Assembly (NCBI GenBank): GCA_030748415.1
Contig: JASMMA010000008.1
Location: forward strand, 1 to 64,000
DNA: 64,000 nucleotides
From: Planctomycetota bacterium
GTDB taxonomy: Bacteria > Planctomycetota > UBA1135
Direction of reading: 5' to 3'
The notes beneath the pieces are model-generated. The model saw only the letters and a program-made list of their open reading frames with translations. It did no database searches and was not told the origin of the DNA. This document shows, one piece after another, positions 1 to 8,571 of the stretch. The translations under genes and the position numbers were made by a program. How positions within the stretch are numbered: the stretch's first letter is position 1; every line of letters begins with the position of its first letter.

Positions 1-90
1 GGTGGAGACGACAACAAGACGCTATTCATCACAGCACGCACTTCACTTTACTCGGTGGATTTAGAGATTGCTGGCGCCGTCAAAAATTAA
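1..90 (+). CDS. SMP-30/gluconolactonase-like protein, C-terminal end
   Basis: Frame 1 is open from the left window edge to a TAA at 88-90 and encodes the last 29 residues of a protein. The peptide contains GGDDNKTLFITARTSLYSV, which matches the closing blade of SMP-30/gluconolactonase/LRE-type six-bladed propellers, where a G-G-x-D-x-x-T-L-x-I-T-A motif followed by S-L-Y is typical. These enzymes hydrolyse sugar lactones or related esters. Only the end is present, so substrate, signal peptide and metal ligands cannot be judged. The family call rests on the motif alone. Confidence 0.7.
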   Translation, partial: GGDDNKTLFITARTSLYSVDLEIAGAVKN

Positions 91-412
91 ATCTTTTAAC
101 AAGATCTAGGCAAATATAAGGCAAATCACATCTTGCCTTATACCCCCTTCGCATAAGCCTCTACCCTGCTTCCATTTAAGCTCTCACTCGCATCTACGAG
201 AATAATATTTGTAATATTATGTTCGAGATGAGAATAGGATTTGAAAAACTAATCGAAAGTGCATCGGGCTAATGAATCGCCAAATTAGTCTCATAGCGAT
301 GAGCAGCGGCACGCATTGGAATTTCTATGACAAGCAGGAGGGCTTCCGATTTGGTCCATGAGCAGAGGTGTTGCCAAGCTTCGTCACGAGTGAGCTTCAT
401 TAGGATTCCACG
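91..412. other. Intergenic region with an AT-rich inverted repeat
   Basis: This 322-base gap separates two convergent genes (rightward lactonase end, leftward DUF4185 gene). I see no convincing open reading frame in it. Its one structured element is an inverted repeat at 197-225: an 8-base perfect inner stem ATAATATT/AATATTAT around TGT, extended outward by CGAG/TTCG with one mismatch. Between convergent genes it may act as a terminator for either side, but it lacks a GC-rich stem and a clean T tract, so this is weak. Confidence 0.4.
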
Positions 413-1516
413 CTAAGGAATGAGTCGAATGAAGCGAGGGCGATAAATGTCAGCGTTTGAAAAGTGAGACCAGAAATCTAGAGAATTCACATTAATTGAA
501 ATAAGTAAACCTCGACTATCTGAAAGGTGAGGGTGTGCTTTTGCATGGTAAGTGAATATTTGAGTGCCTGGAAAGTTTGGGCAAGTATAAATGTCAGTGT
601 AGTCGCTCCACGGTCCTTCTGGCCGAGGAGCTGTTCGGATTGACACTACCCCGCTAATAGTGTCTCGCATAAAAACCATAAGAAAGGAACCATCGGGTAA
701 TTGGGTTACACTCATCTCGGTAGAGGTTCGACCAGCAATCACCGCTGCATTTTCCAAATCTGTTCCCCATCCAGCCCCATCCCATATTCGCCACTCAGAA
801 AAGTCAGCAAATTTGTTTCGAGGTGCTCTAGCAACAATTACTTTTTTATTCAGTGGATCTTCTTGAATACCATAAATATATACATACCCATCGCCGTTAA
901 TCACATCAGGCGCGCCAAGGTCAAGAATGGCGCCCCCCAATGCCAGCTGCCCCCGATTCGCTGTTTCGTCGGACCAGAAAGGAGTTTCAGTTTGAATTTG
1001 GTTAGGGAAAGGGGGCAAATCCCCAGGTGGAATTTGAATTAAAGAAATTCCATAACGATAAAAAGGGGCAGGGGTTTTCCGCATTCTGGCAGCGAACAAA
1101 TAGGTCGTGCCTTCAATGCAAATCCCGTCTTTGAGCCAATAGAAGTCGTCAGGGGTCGAATTCGTTGTATGAGGGGTAAAGACGGACTCTGGATTCAGCA
1201 CAGTGCCGCCAGAGAAAAAACTAAAATCATGAGGTTTTGGATTGGGATTAGGGGGGAGAAAGCCAATCGTGTTGTTGACCATGACAGTGCCCGGTAGGCG
1301 GTTTCCAAAGGAATCAACATCACCCCAAAAGGTGTCAGAAAATACAAATAAGGTTGACTGGTTACGGGAGGTGCCTGGAAGTTCATTTCCAGATAGTGGG
1401 ATAGAATAAATGCCGTCAGCTCCGGTCCAGCCCGAGTTGCGATCGAAGGCAGAGTCCCAATCGGGCGCCCGCTCCACCGTGAAGCTTTGTAGTAAGAGGA
1501 AAGAGGCAAGCAGCAT
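413..1516 (-). CDS. Secreted DUF4185-type beta-propeller protein
   Basis: The product resembles DUF4185 proteins, a glycoside-hydrolase-like five-bladed propeller family of uncertain function. Supporting features are the opening W-T-G-A-D-G-x-Y-S motif, LFVFSDTFWG, VNNTIGFLP, the D-x-F-Y-W-L-K-D-G segment and the closing TYHAKAHPHLS block. I place the start at the ATG at 1516, because AAGGA lies about seven bases upstream and the resulting N terminus (MLLASFLLLQSFT) is a good signal peptide. A longer GTG-initiated form from 1573 would add 19 residues before it. The protein is about 367 residues, usual for the family, and probably acts outside the cytoplasm on a glycan. It is the leftmost of a run of leftward secreted hydrolases. 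Confidence 0.7.
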   Translation of the reverse strand: MLLASFLLLQSFTVERAPDWDSAFDRNSGWTGADGIYSIPLSGNELPGTSRNQSTLFVFSDTFWGDVDSFGNRLPGTVMVNNTIGFLPPNPNPKPHDFSFFSGGTVLNPESVFTPHTTNSTPDDFYWLKDGICIEGTTYLFAARMRKTPAPFYRYGISLIQIPPGDLPPFPNQIQTETPFWSDETANRGQLALGGAILDLGAPDVINGDGYVYIYGIQEDPLNKKVIVARAPRNKFADFSEWRIWDGAGWGTDLENAAVIAGRTSTEMSVTQLPDGSFLMVFMRDTISGVVSIRTAPRPEGPWSDYTDIYTCPNFPGTQIFTYHAKAHPHLSDSRGLLISINVNSLDFWSHFSNADIYRPRFIRLIP

Positions 1517-1610
1517 GAGCAATCCTTGAATTGTTTTTTCCGTGTAATAAATATAGTACCAGAAGCAAGACACTAAGAAGCACTAATGGTGCTGTTAATA
1601 TAATTAGACG

Positions 1611-2756
1611 ATGACAAATTTGTTTCTTCGGTGTTTAATTCTCCTCCTTGCTGGTTGTGTAACTTCCAACACCAGCATCTCTAATCCCGAACTCGAGGCC
1701 ATAACTACAAGTTGCCAAGAGAAGCTGGAAGCAATTTACGCATCCGGATCATTTCCTGGTGCCACGGCATCGGTGGTGCTCAAAGATGGCAAGGTTGTTC
1801 AGTTGGCGGTTGGCAACACCGAGCAGGGGGGCAGAGCGCTCACGCCAAAGGACCGCATGCTTGTTGGGAGTGCCGGTAAAACTTGGGTGTCGGGAATTGT
1901 GCAGCATCTGGTCGCGAAAAAAGTGCTCTCCTACGACAACAAAGCGATTGAATGGTTTCAAAATGATGAATGGTTTTTGCGAATACCCAACGCCAAGGAC
2001 GTTACTGTTCGTCAATTATTAAAACATCAAAGTGGGTTGGAGCGTTATGAGTTTAAGCCGGAATTTTGGCAAGAATTAATGCTCGACCCAGACCGCGTTT
2101 GGCGACCCAAAGAGCTACTTGAATTTGTATTTGATGACCAGCCTATGTTTCAAGCGGGCACAGCTTGGGCTTATGCTGATACAAATTACATTTTGTTGGG
2201 AATGATCATTGAACGCGCCACCGGTCAAAGTTTTTACAGCCTTGCCGACCAGTGGATTAATCAACCTTATGCGCTTTACAACACTATTCCATCCAATCGT
2301 CGCCGCTTAAAGGGAGTGGTTCAAGGCACGGTCATCGGCGGCCAACAGTTGGGGGTTGGCCCCTTGGCCCTGTCCAACGGGGCATTCACCTACAACGTGC
2401 AGTTTGAATGGTGTGGGGGAGGCTTTGCTAGCACCGCTACTGATTTAGCCCAATGGGCAAGAGTTTTTTTTAGCCACCGCTTCCTCCAAGGCGCACACCT
2501 TGAGGAATTGCTAAACGCCGTACCAGCACCTGCCCTTGGCCCTAACCGCTCTTATGGACTTGGCGTTATTCTTGCTGAAACCCGACTCGGGCAATTCTAC
2601 GGCCACGATGGATTCATGCCCGGTTACCTAACCGCGATGGGCTATTTCCCCGAGTTTGGAATTTCCGCCGCCATTCAAGTAAACACCGATGACGGCCGAG
2701 CAATTGGAATGCCACTCCAAGAAGCCTTAGTCGAATTGGTTGAATGTGCTATGTGA
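1611..2756 (+). CDS. Beta-lactamase-family serine hydrolase, lipoprotein
   Basis: A 381-residue serine hydrolase of the class C beta-lactamase / DD-peptidase / esterase fold. The SxxK motif is S87-A-G-K90 (nucleophile and base), the second motif is Y188-A-D190, and the third is HDG in YGHDGFMPG. The second motif normally reads Y-x-N, so Asp replaces Asn here, which is seen in some esterase-like members and argues against a true beta-lactamase. The N terminus (LILLLAGC, Cys16) is a lipobox, so the protein is likely membrane-tethered and periplasmic. It is the only rightward gene among leftward neighbours. The likely role is ester or peptide hydrolysis; the substrate is unknown. Confidence 0.85.
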   Translation: MTNLFLRCLILLLAGCVTSNTSISNPELEAITTSCQEKLEAIYASGSFPGATASVVLKDGKVVQLAVGNTEQGGRALTPKDRMLVGSAGKTWVSGIVQHLVAKKVLSYDNKAIEWFQNDEWFLRIPNAKDVTVRQLLKHQSGLERYEFKPEFWQELMLDPDRVWRPKELLEFVFDDQPMFQAGTAWAYADTNYILLGMIIERATGQSFYSLADQWINQPYALYNTIPSNRRRLKGVVQGTVIGGQQLGVGPLALSNGAFTYNVQFEWCGGGFASTATDLAQWARVFFSHRFLQGAHLEELLNAVPAPALGPNRSYGLGVILAETRLGQFYGHDGFMPGYLTAMGYFPEFGISAAIQVNTDDGRAIGMPLQEALVELVECAM

Positions 2757-2941
2757 TTTGCAAAGAAGTAACCACAAGATTTAACATCGCTTTTTGCAAT
2801 CTCACAAAATGGAAATCGCTAGACAAGAAAGACACAGATGAGGTGAGTCGTTTCCAATGCAACCCGTCAAGGCCTCGTGGTTTGGATGATAGGCATATAT
2901 TTTCTTTTCGACTGGGCCTTTCGTGCTAATGGACTTTTCAA

Positions 2942-4438
2942 TTACTGTACGGCCATTTGCACCGCATCGACGCCCACTCGAGTTTGGGGCTTCGCAGCAA
3001 TTGTTAGGCGCGTATGGAAAACTGGCTTCGGCGTGTTTGTTGGGGCAGTGGCACTAAATGTATGTTCTTTCCAATTAGCAGAAAGTGGAACTTGCCAAGT
3101 TTGAGTATGCAAAGGGGATGTCCACATTTTTTGATCTCGGAAGTCAATTGTTACCGTAGCAGAATCTGTCACAGTTTCCCCGCGAAGCCAAAGCCTAACC
3201 TCTACTTGGTCCCCACCAGAAACAGGGTTCGGTTGCTGAATGCTTCCTCTGTTTTCGAGTAACACAAAGTAATTGCCATGCTTTGCATATTGTGAAGAAT
3301 TAACTCGGTCGACCAAAGGATTAAGGGCTCCGTAGCGCCATCCAAATCCTCCAAAGGGAGCGACGGTCTCAAAGCTACCATTGGCGACATTTCCACCGCG
3401 GCCGTATCCGCTGAGAATGTCACCAGCCTGTGAATCCCAGCCCATTACTGTTTCGAGATGGTCTACTAGATAGTCAGCCATTCCCGCGTGGTCCGTTTCG
3501 CAACCATGCCACTGCTCAAAAACCCAAGGGAATATCGCCCATGACATATTGGGGTCGTTCCTTGCGTTGATTACATCTTCAATGTAGTTGGCTGGCTCAT
3601 CGTAATCCCATCCAAAACCGTTGAATAGCATGATGTGGGCATTGGGGTGGACTTGACGAAGATCATCTAAGAAGTCTTGATAATCTTTTTTAATCCAAGA
3701 AACTGGTTTCCAGATATCGTTTGCGCCAAGGTTTACCACGACAACATCTGGGGTAAAGCGATTGAAGTCCCACTTAGGATTCGATGACCCATATCTCATG
3801 CGGTCATATTTAGAGTTGATTCCGCTAATGGTCTCTCCACTGATACTAATGTTGTGATACTCGGCGTTGAACCGCCGTGCAGTAATGCCCGCATAGGTGA
3901 ACTCGCACCCTTGATATTTGTTTTGTCCATTGTTCTCTTCGTGTTCGAGAGAATAGCCTGCCAGGTTGGAGTCGCCATAGAATTCGATGCGGCGACTAGG
4001 CGGTGGCGGAGGAGCAGTAATTCCATTACCTCCAACTCCAGCGAAACCCCAAAAAGTAGTTTCACTGCCAAAATATGTTTCCTTAACGACCCGTACATGG
4101 TGTTGTCCCGGCAATAATGAGTGGGCCAAGATTACTTTTTTCATTCCACCAGACGCGACCTCGAATTTTCTAGAGTTGAGAATATCGTGGTCAATAATGA
4201 CCCGATACCAATTGGTGTGGCTTCCAGCGTCAAGTCCAATTCCGACACCTGTACCTTCAAAGTTCATGGATACAGATGAGCCTTGCCATTCACACCATGG
4301 TGCAGTGGGCGCAGAATGGTCCCATCGGCCGACATAAACAAGATTAGGATTATCTGGAAGAGCAGTCCAATCCCAAGAGAGTGTTGGCTGAAAGCCCGAA
4401 AGGGCTAAGGCGAGTGCTGGAAAGAGTTGGCTGAACAC
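2942..4438 (-). CDS. Secreted GDSL/SGNH esterase, CE2-like
   Basis: A 498-residue secreted esterase. After the signal peptide, residues about 30-145 form a jelly-roll-like module (YVGRWDHS, F-x-G-T-G-V, NWYRVIIDHD) typical of carbohydrate esterase family 2, joined by a proline run to an SGNH domain. That domain has nucleophile Ser157 in FYGDSNLAGYS, the oxyanion block NLGANDIW and a histidine region ETDHAGMADYLVDHL. CE2 enzymes remove acetyl groups from polysaccharides. The last 120 residues (NGSFE..., GNYFVLLENRGSI) look like a carbohydrate-binding or adhesin-like beta-sandwich. The neighbouring sialidase and sulfatase support a role in glycan degradation. The family call is firm at fold level and moderate for CE2. 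Confidence 0.8.
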   Translation of the reverse strand: MFSQLFPALALALSGFQPTLSWDWTALPDNPNLVYVGRWDHSAPTAPWCEWQGSSVSMNFEGTGVGIGLDAGSHTNWYRVIIDHDILNSRKFEVASGGMKKVILAHSLLPGQHHVRVVKETYFGSETTFWGFAGVGGNGITAPPPPPSRRIEFYGDSNLAGYSLEHEENNGQNKYQGCEFTYAGITARRFNAEYHNISISGETISGINSKYDRMRYGSSNPKWDFNRFTPDVVVVNLGANDIWKPVSWIKKDYQDFLDDLRQVHPNAHIMLFNGFGWDYDEPANYIEDVINARNDPNMSWAIFPWVFEQWHGCETDHAGMADYLVDHLETVMGWDSQAGDILSGYGRGGNVANGSFETVAPFGGFGWRYGALNPLVDRVNSSQYAKHGNYFVLLENRGSIQQPNPVSGGDQVEVRLWLRGETVTDSATVTIDFRDQKMWTSPLHTQTWQVPLSANWKEHTFSATAPTNTPKPVFHTRLTIAAKPQTRVGVDAVQMAVQ

Positions 4439-4524
4439 GGATTTAGGATACCAGGTATGGTTCTATTTTGTGGCGTTCATCACAACTAAAACTTAAAAGG
4501 ATAGTTTTTCGATTCCCAGTCCAA

Positions 4525-5679
4525 CTAACGAAGTCTCGGTGTGCGCACCTTTGCGATGGTGAGTCGTTGGGGTGGCCACAGGGTGACTGGTTGAATTCCA
4601 TCGTCCACGACAATCCTTAACAAGTCTTGGCCGGTGATCATTCCAGGCTGAATGCCTAGGGTGTAGGTGCCGTCATGATGGTCCGTCACACCGGCAAGGG
4701 AAGAACTTCCGACAGAGGCAGGGTCGTGTTCCAGGCTAATATTAGCGCCACCCGTCGATAGGGGAGTTCCATAACGGTCTCGTAAGTCAATCACAATTTG
4801 AACCGGAGTGCTTCCAGCAGTGGCCACTTTTTTTGAACAGAACACATCACTTGAATAAGCGTCAGGTCTTCCAACTTGTCCCACACTCCACGTTTGATAT
4901 TGCTGACGAAGTGTAATCAGGGGGTCGGGGTCACCTAATTGTGCATAAGCAACATTCAGCGCCATATATAGGTTTCCGTCGGAACAGCCCGTGGGTACGC
5001 AGGGTTCAATTGGGTCTCCCGGGCGGCCAATGAGGAGTGTTGCAATATGGCTGCTTTTCCAAGTTCCAGGTGGTGGCGCTCCGCAAGAATCGGGAAAAGG
5101 AACCGAGCATGAGCAGCGCCCGTCTCCACCCATGACTGCTGCTGCGTCCATGGCATCTAATAACCGATCTGCCAAAGGGCCGGTAGAAGTACGAAGAGCT
5201 TGCTCGCATTCGGTGACAACCAGTTCGCCAGCAAGACCGTTGCCCTGGACCGCGTAAACCAATGAGCCAACTTGTCCAGTGGCGCCACCGCCCCAATCGC
5301 CAGTATGCGGGCCAGTAAAGGAGGTCGCGTCTCCAAGCAGAGAAACAATTCCAATTTGGCGGAATCCCTTTGTGGGATCGTTGTCTTTGATTTCTTGCAA
5401 AATTTCACTGACTGGATAACCATCCTGGAGCATTTGCCAATTGAGGAGTCGGTTCGCTCCAGAAACATCAATTGCGGATTGGTGAGCGCCTGCCCCATAA
5501 CCGGGGACCAAAACAGTTACTGTTGAGCGAAGGTCAAGATTGGTCACGCAAGTTGCAGTAGCAACAGCGACTTCGCCTGTAGCCAAGTCCACTACGACAA
5601 TAGACCAAGTTCCCCATGCCTGAGAGGCAACGATGCACCACAAAACAAAGGTACGGAGTAGGTGGCAGACAAATCTCAT
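4525..5679 (-). CDS. Secreted DUF1028 protein with Ig-like tail
   Basis: A 384-residue DUF1028 protein. Hallmarks are TWSIVVVDLATGEVAVA at the mature N terminus, G-A-G-A-H-Q-S, R-Q-I-G-I-V, TGPHTGDWGGG and YAVQGNGLAG. DUF1028 is thought to have an Ntn-hydrolase-like fold, in which the first residue of the mature protein is the nucleophile. Here a predicted signal-peptidase site (A-W-G) precedes Thr24, so cleavage would expose that Thr. Residues from about 285 on form a bacterial Ig-like domain (VQIVIDLRDRYGTPLSTGG, DHHDGTYTLGI). A longer paralogue lies at 47626-49929. The function of the family is unproven. Confidence 0.85.
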   Translation of the reverse strand: MRFVCHLLRTFVLWCIVASQAWGTWSIVVVDLATGEVAVATATCVTNLDLRSTVTVLVPGYGAGAHQSAIDVSGANRLLNWQMLQDGYPVSEILQEIKDNDPTKGFRQIGIVSLLGDATSFTGPHTGDWGGGATGQVGSLVYAVQGNGLAGELVVTECEQALRTSTGPLADRLLDAMDAAAVMGGDGRCSCSVPFPDSCGAPPPGTWKSSHIATLLIGRPGDPIEPCVPTGCSDGNLYMALNVAYAQLGDPDPLITLRQQYQTWSVGQVGRPDAYSSDVFCSKKVATAGSTPVQIVIDLRDRYGTPLSTGGANISLEHDPASVGSSSLAGVTDHHDGTYTLGIQPGMITGQDLLRIVVDDGIQPVTLWPPQRLTIAKVRTPRLR

Positions 5680-5973
5680 TTACTTGTTATACACTAAGAA
5701 TTGCGAGCCAGGGGAGAGCCAAGGTCTTAATAATCGATAGGAAATTAATTTTCTTGGGTGTTGTCTGCAATCAGAGAGGAGTAGTTATGTCCACCGTATA
5801 CATTAGACCCTTTTTCCTTATATCTGCTTCTTCTCGAATAAGCGTCATTGCCCTAGTCTATTCCATGAAACAAGGGAACCGCTCTAAGCATTACTTTAGC
5901 GTGGAATTTGGAAAAGCACTGATTCTTAAACAGGGGCGGTGGTTATCTAAACGGTGGAGGCGAACACTTTGGG

Positions 5974-7086
5974 TTACTTTTCGCTGTCTTTTGTGGTAGC
6001 CAAGATATCTAGTTCTGATAAACGCAAGCGCACGCTCAGAATGTAGGGGCTTTGCTGGTCTTGCCAATGTCCGTAGGTGGTGCAAACAATGGTGTCGTCG
6101 GGCAAAATGTTTACACCAGGGTAGGCGCAATCCCAGCTATGTTTGTTGTCTTTTAAGCGCACATGAAATTCGCCTGGACGCGTGTTGATAATGTCATCGT
6201 AACTGCCAACCCATGCCACCCAGTCGCCCAAGGTGGGAGACTTTTGGTTAGTGTCGCGGAACGAAATGAACATGCGTCCGTCTTTGGTGTACACGCCAGT
6301 GTGCCGGTCGCCGGTTAAATCAGCAGATGTTTGTTGGGGCGAACTCCAGGATTTGCCCTCATCAGTACTGGTAATAAAAAATGAGTTAAATTTGCGGCTG
6401 TTTTCGCGAAACAGCACCAACAATTGTTTGCCGTCTGGAGATCTAAAGATACCTGGCTCACATAAATGGGCCTGCGGGTGAGTTGCAATCACTTCCGGGT
6501 CGCTCCAACTAAGGCCGCCATCGGTTGAGCGAATTTGGTACACATAAAATTTATTTCCTCCATCGGGCTTAAACTGTTCGCCTATAAAGCGGCCATCGTC
6601 GTGGAACATGGCGATATAAGAGCCATCTTTGCATTTGATCATGCAGCTACTGGCAACGATTCCACCGTAATTGCCAATTGGTTTAAGTTCGGACCAAGTT
6701 TTGCCGTCGTCCTCGCTAACAGATTGCCGAATCGGGTAAAGCCCGGAATGTAAGATTAGTCTTCGTATGCCATTTTTATCGGTTGTGCGAAATATCGTCG
6801 GCACTTCTTTGGAGGTACTCCAAGACTCTGGAACTGGCAATCTATCGCTCCAACTTACTCCGCCATCATCACTTTTCTTCAAGACGATTTGCCCGCGCCC
6901 GTGGCCCATTGGATAAGTGGCCAAAATGGTCTTGCCGTCTTCCAATAGCACCGAAGTGACATGACCCAAATATTGACCATCTTCGCGGTCAACAATGGTC
7001 TGTCGCGTGGAGTCGTCGTTTAAGTCAAGGTGGTGGGGGGCCTGGAAGATTACTCCCAAAGCAAAAACACTGGCAAGAGAGGACAT
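5974..7086 (-). CDS. Secreted exo-alpha-sialidase-like (BNR/Asp-box) protein
   Basis: A 370-residue six-bladed propeller of the sialidase superfamily. Four Asp-boxes (S-x-D-x-G-x-x-W) are visible: KSDDGGVSW, VSEDDGKTW, RSTDGGLSW and TSTDEGKSW. The N terminus MSSLASVFALGVIFQAP is a short signal peptide. Such proteins cleave terminal sialic or related acidic sugars, though many BNR proteins have other substrates. An arginine-rich early region (STRQTIVDREDGQYLGH) could supply one of the arginine-triad residues, but I cannot assign the whole triad or the catalytic Tyr/Glu by eye. A REP-like inverted pair lies directly upstream of the start. Confidence 0.8.
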   Translation of the reverse strand: MSSLASVFALGVIFQAPHHLDLNDDSTRQTIVDREDGQYLGHVTSVLLEDGKTILATYPMGHGRGQIVLKKSDDGGVSWSDRLPVPESWSTSKEVPTIFRTTDKNGIRRLILHSGLYPIRQSVSEDDGKTWSELKPIGNYGGIVASSCMIKCKDGSYIAMFHDDGRFIGEQFKPDGGNKFYVYQIRSTDGGLSWSDPEVIATHPQAHLCEPGIFRSPDGKQLLVLFRENSRKFNSFFITSTDEGKSWSSPQQTSADLTGDRHTGVYTKDGRMFISFRDTNQKSPTLGDWVAWVGSYDDIINTRPGEFHVRLKDNKHSWDCAYPGVNILPDDTIVCTTYGHWQDQQSPYILSVRLRLSELDILATTKDSEK

Positions 7087-7098
7087 ATCCGCAGTATA

Positions 7099-7277
7099 TG
7101 GACACTGACCCTATCGGCTGGGTCATTTGTCAAAGTTGTGCGCGTAAGTTGTGCTTGGTAAGTGTTTTACGACAGTTGCAGTCAACAGCTTGCGCGCTGC
7201 TTTCTTTATTACAATTAACTTTTTATATAAAGGGAGGTTAGGGATTCCCCTGACCCAACAGATGGGACCAGTGTCCA
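7099..7277. repeat. REPIN-like inverted repeat pair, copy 1
   Basis: Two 27-base arms, 7099-7125 and 7251-7277, are inverted relative to each other. The left arm begins TGGACACTGACCC and ends TGGGTCA; the right arm is its imperfect reverse complement. Each arm is itself a hairpin (TGACCC / GGGTCA around 7-8 bases). The spacer is about 125 bases and does not resemble that of the other pair (28801-28964). The element lies between the start of the sialidase gene and the end of the alpha/beta hydrolase gene. It fits REP/REPIN elements mobilised by Y1-type (RAYT) transposases; no transposase is in the window. Confidence 0.7.
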
Positions 7278-7284
7278 TTTTCCT

Positions 7285-8514
7285 CTATGGAACAACTATT
7301 GAAGTGAGCCGGCTAAAGGTGCCAATGTTGCCTCTTGAGGCAAGCGCCTGAAACCAAATGGTGCGGCCGGTCCATGCTGCATCTAAAGGGATGTTTAGGC
7401 TTTGCCACCCGCTTGCTCCAAGTGTTGCGTCATGCAATATTGACAGTGAGCTTAGGTCGAGACCAAGTTCGCCATAAATGGTCGATAAACTGCCAGTGGT
7501 AAATGAGCCAGCAACCCTCAAACGAGAGGTAGGTGCGGCAAAGCTTCCGAGTAGGGCCACTGATGAGTTATTGGGGTCAAGCATGGTCCAAAATGGAGTG
7601 TCGGTTGCCGATGCTTCAAAAGAAATATGGGCCGATGTTTCAATTTCTTGAAAGTAGTTTTCCTCACCCTTGATTTCGGCCTGCAAAAAGCTTGTTAAAA
7701 GTCTTCGGTGTGCAAGATGTTGGGAACCGTATGCCAAGGAGCCACCACCCCAGAGTGCATGCACATCGGGGTCGGTGCAACCAAAGTGATCTCCTCCGTC
7801 AATAAGTGCCCACGTTTTTCGATTAGCACTTGTTGCTTGGTTGTACCATGGGCGAACCACGCTTGACCAGTTGTTGGTGAGATCTTGGCTACCGGCAATG
7901 ACTAAAACACTGTCTGGGTAGTTGTCAAAGGAGGCAAAACCATTTTTGGTATTACCAAGTAGTGTGCCTTTGTAGGGTTCAAACATAACTAGCGAATCGA
8001 CTCGCGGTTCATCTTGTACCAGATATGAAAGCGCAGCGCCTCCCATGGAATGGCCAAAGGCACTCCACGGAAGATTGTTGGTCATGCCCGCGAGCCAAGA
8101 AGACGATAGTTGAGATTCGTCTTCAACCCATTGCATTAATGCACGGGTGTCTTTCGCCTGCCGTTGCATTTTCACAAAGAGGGCTCCAGTTTCAGTGTCA
8201 TTGGACATAACTACAAATCCCCAGCTTGCTAGGTGTGTGCAGATTTTGTCGTAATCACTGGCAGGTTCAATCCAACCATGCATAAACCCAGTTAGAGGAT
8301 AGGGGCCATGCGTTGGGTCGGCAGTAGCATTTTGACCTTCGCTAATAGCTGGGTAATAAATTCGCCCGTATATTCTTCCACGGTTGTAATTGGCGTCGCG
8401 AAAGTCAATGTCTCGCCAGCCAACAAAGTAAGGTCCATCTGCGCCCACATCTTGGGCCGTTATTGGCGTGACCGCACAAGATAAAACTAGAAGGCAGCTT
8501 ACTGTTGTTTTCAT
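7285..8514 (-). CDS. Secreted alpha/beta hydrolase (dienelactone hydrolase/cutinase-like)
   Basis: A 409-residue secreted esterase-like protein with a signal peptide at residues 1-20. The nucleophile elbow is G154-H-S156-M-G. The likely acid is the Asp of AGSQDLTN and the base is the His of GGDHFG. GFMHGWIEP provides the oxyanion region and the order fits dienelactone-hydrolase-, chlorophyllase- or PET-hydrolase-type enzymes. Residues about 310-409 are a separate C-terminal beta-rich tail (ending GRTIWFQA..., SRLTSIVVP) that recurs in other secreted proteins of this window. The gene is bracketed by REP-like repeats. Substrate is unknown; a lipid or polyester ester is plausible. Confidence 0.8.
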   Translation of the reverse strand: MKTTVSCLLVLSCAVTPITAQDVGADGPYFVGWRDIDFRDANYNRGRIYGRIYYPAISEGQNATADPTHGPYPLTGFMHGWIEPASDYDKICTHLASWGFVVMSNDTETGALFVKMQRQAKDTRALMQWVEDESQLSSSWLAGMTNNLPWSAFGHSMGGAALSYLVQDEPRVDSLVMFEPYKGTLLGNTKNGFASFDNYPDSVLVIAGSQDLTNNWSSVVRPWYNQATSANRKTWALIDGGDHFGCTDPDVHALWGGGSLAYGSQHLAHRRLLTSFLQAEIKGEENYFQEIETSAHISFEASATDTPFWTMLDPNNSSVALLGSFAAPTSRLRVAGSFTTGSLSTIYGELGLDLSSLSILHDATLGASGWQSLNIPLDAAWTGRTIWFQALASRGNIGTFSRLTSIVVP

Positions 8515-8546
8515 TTTCTATAATCCTAGCACACCCATCAGGACTC

Positions 8547-8571
8547 TGGCCCACTGGATGGGGTCAGTGTC
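8547..8571. repeat. Solo REP-like repeat overlapping the sulfatase stop
   Basis: A third copy of the hairpin repeat seen at 7099-7277 and 28801-28964, in the orientation ending GGGGTCAGTGTCG. It is a single arm: I found no inverted partner nearby. The TGA stop of the leftward sulfatase gene (8564-8566) is the TGA of the repeat's CACTGA core, so the repeat supplies the last codons and stop of that gene. Confidence 0.65.

Noticed and set aside
2744-3104. Short rightward open frames after the serine hydrolase
   Set aside because: No family motif, and they run into the antisense of the GDSL esterase; the gap 2757-2941 holds nothing I can support.
5616-5999. Rightward open frame of 127 codons
   Set aside because: Mostly antisense to the ends of two well-supported leftward genes, with no start context, signal or family motif.
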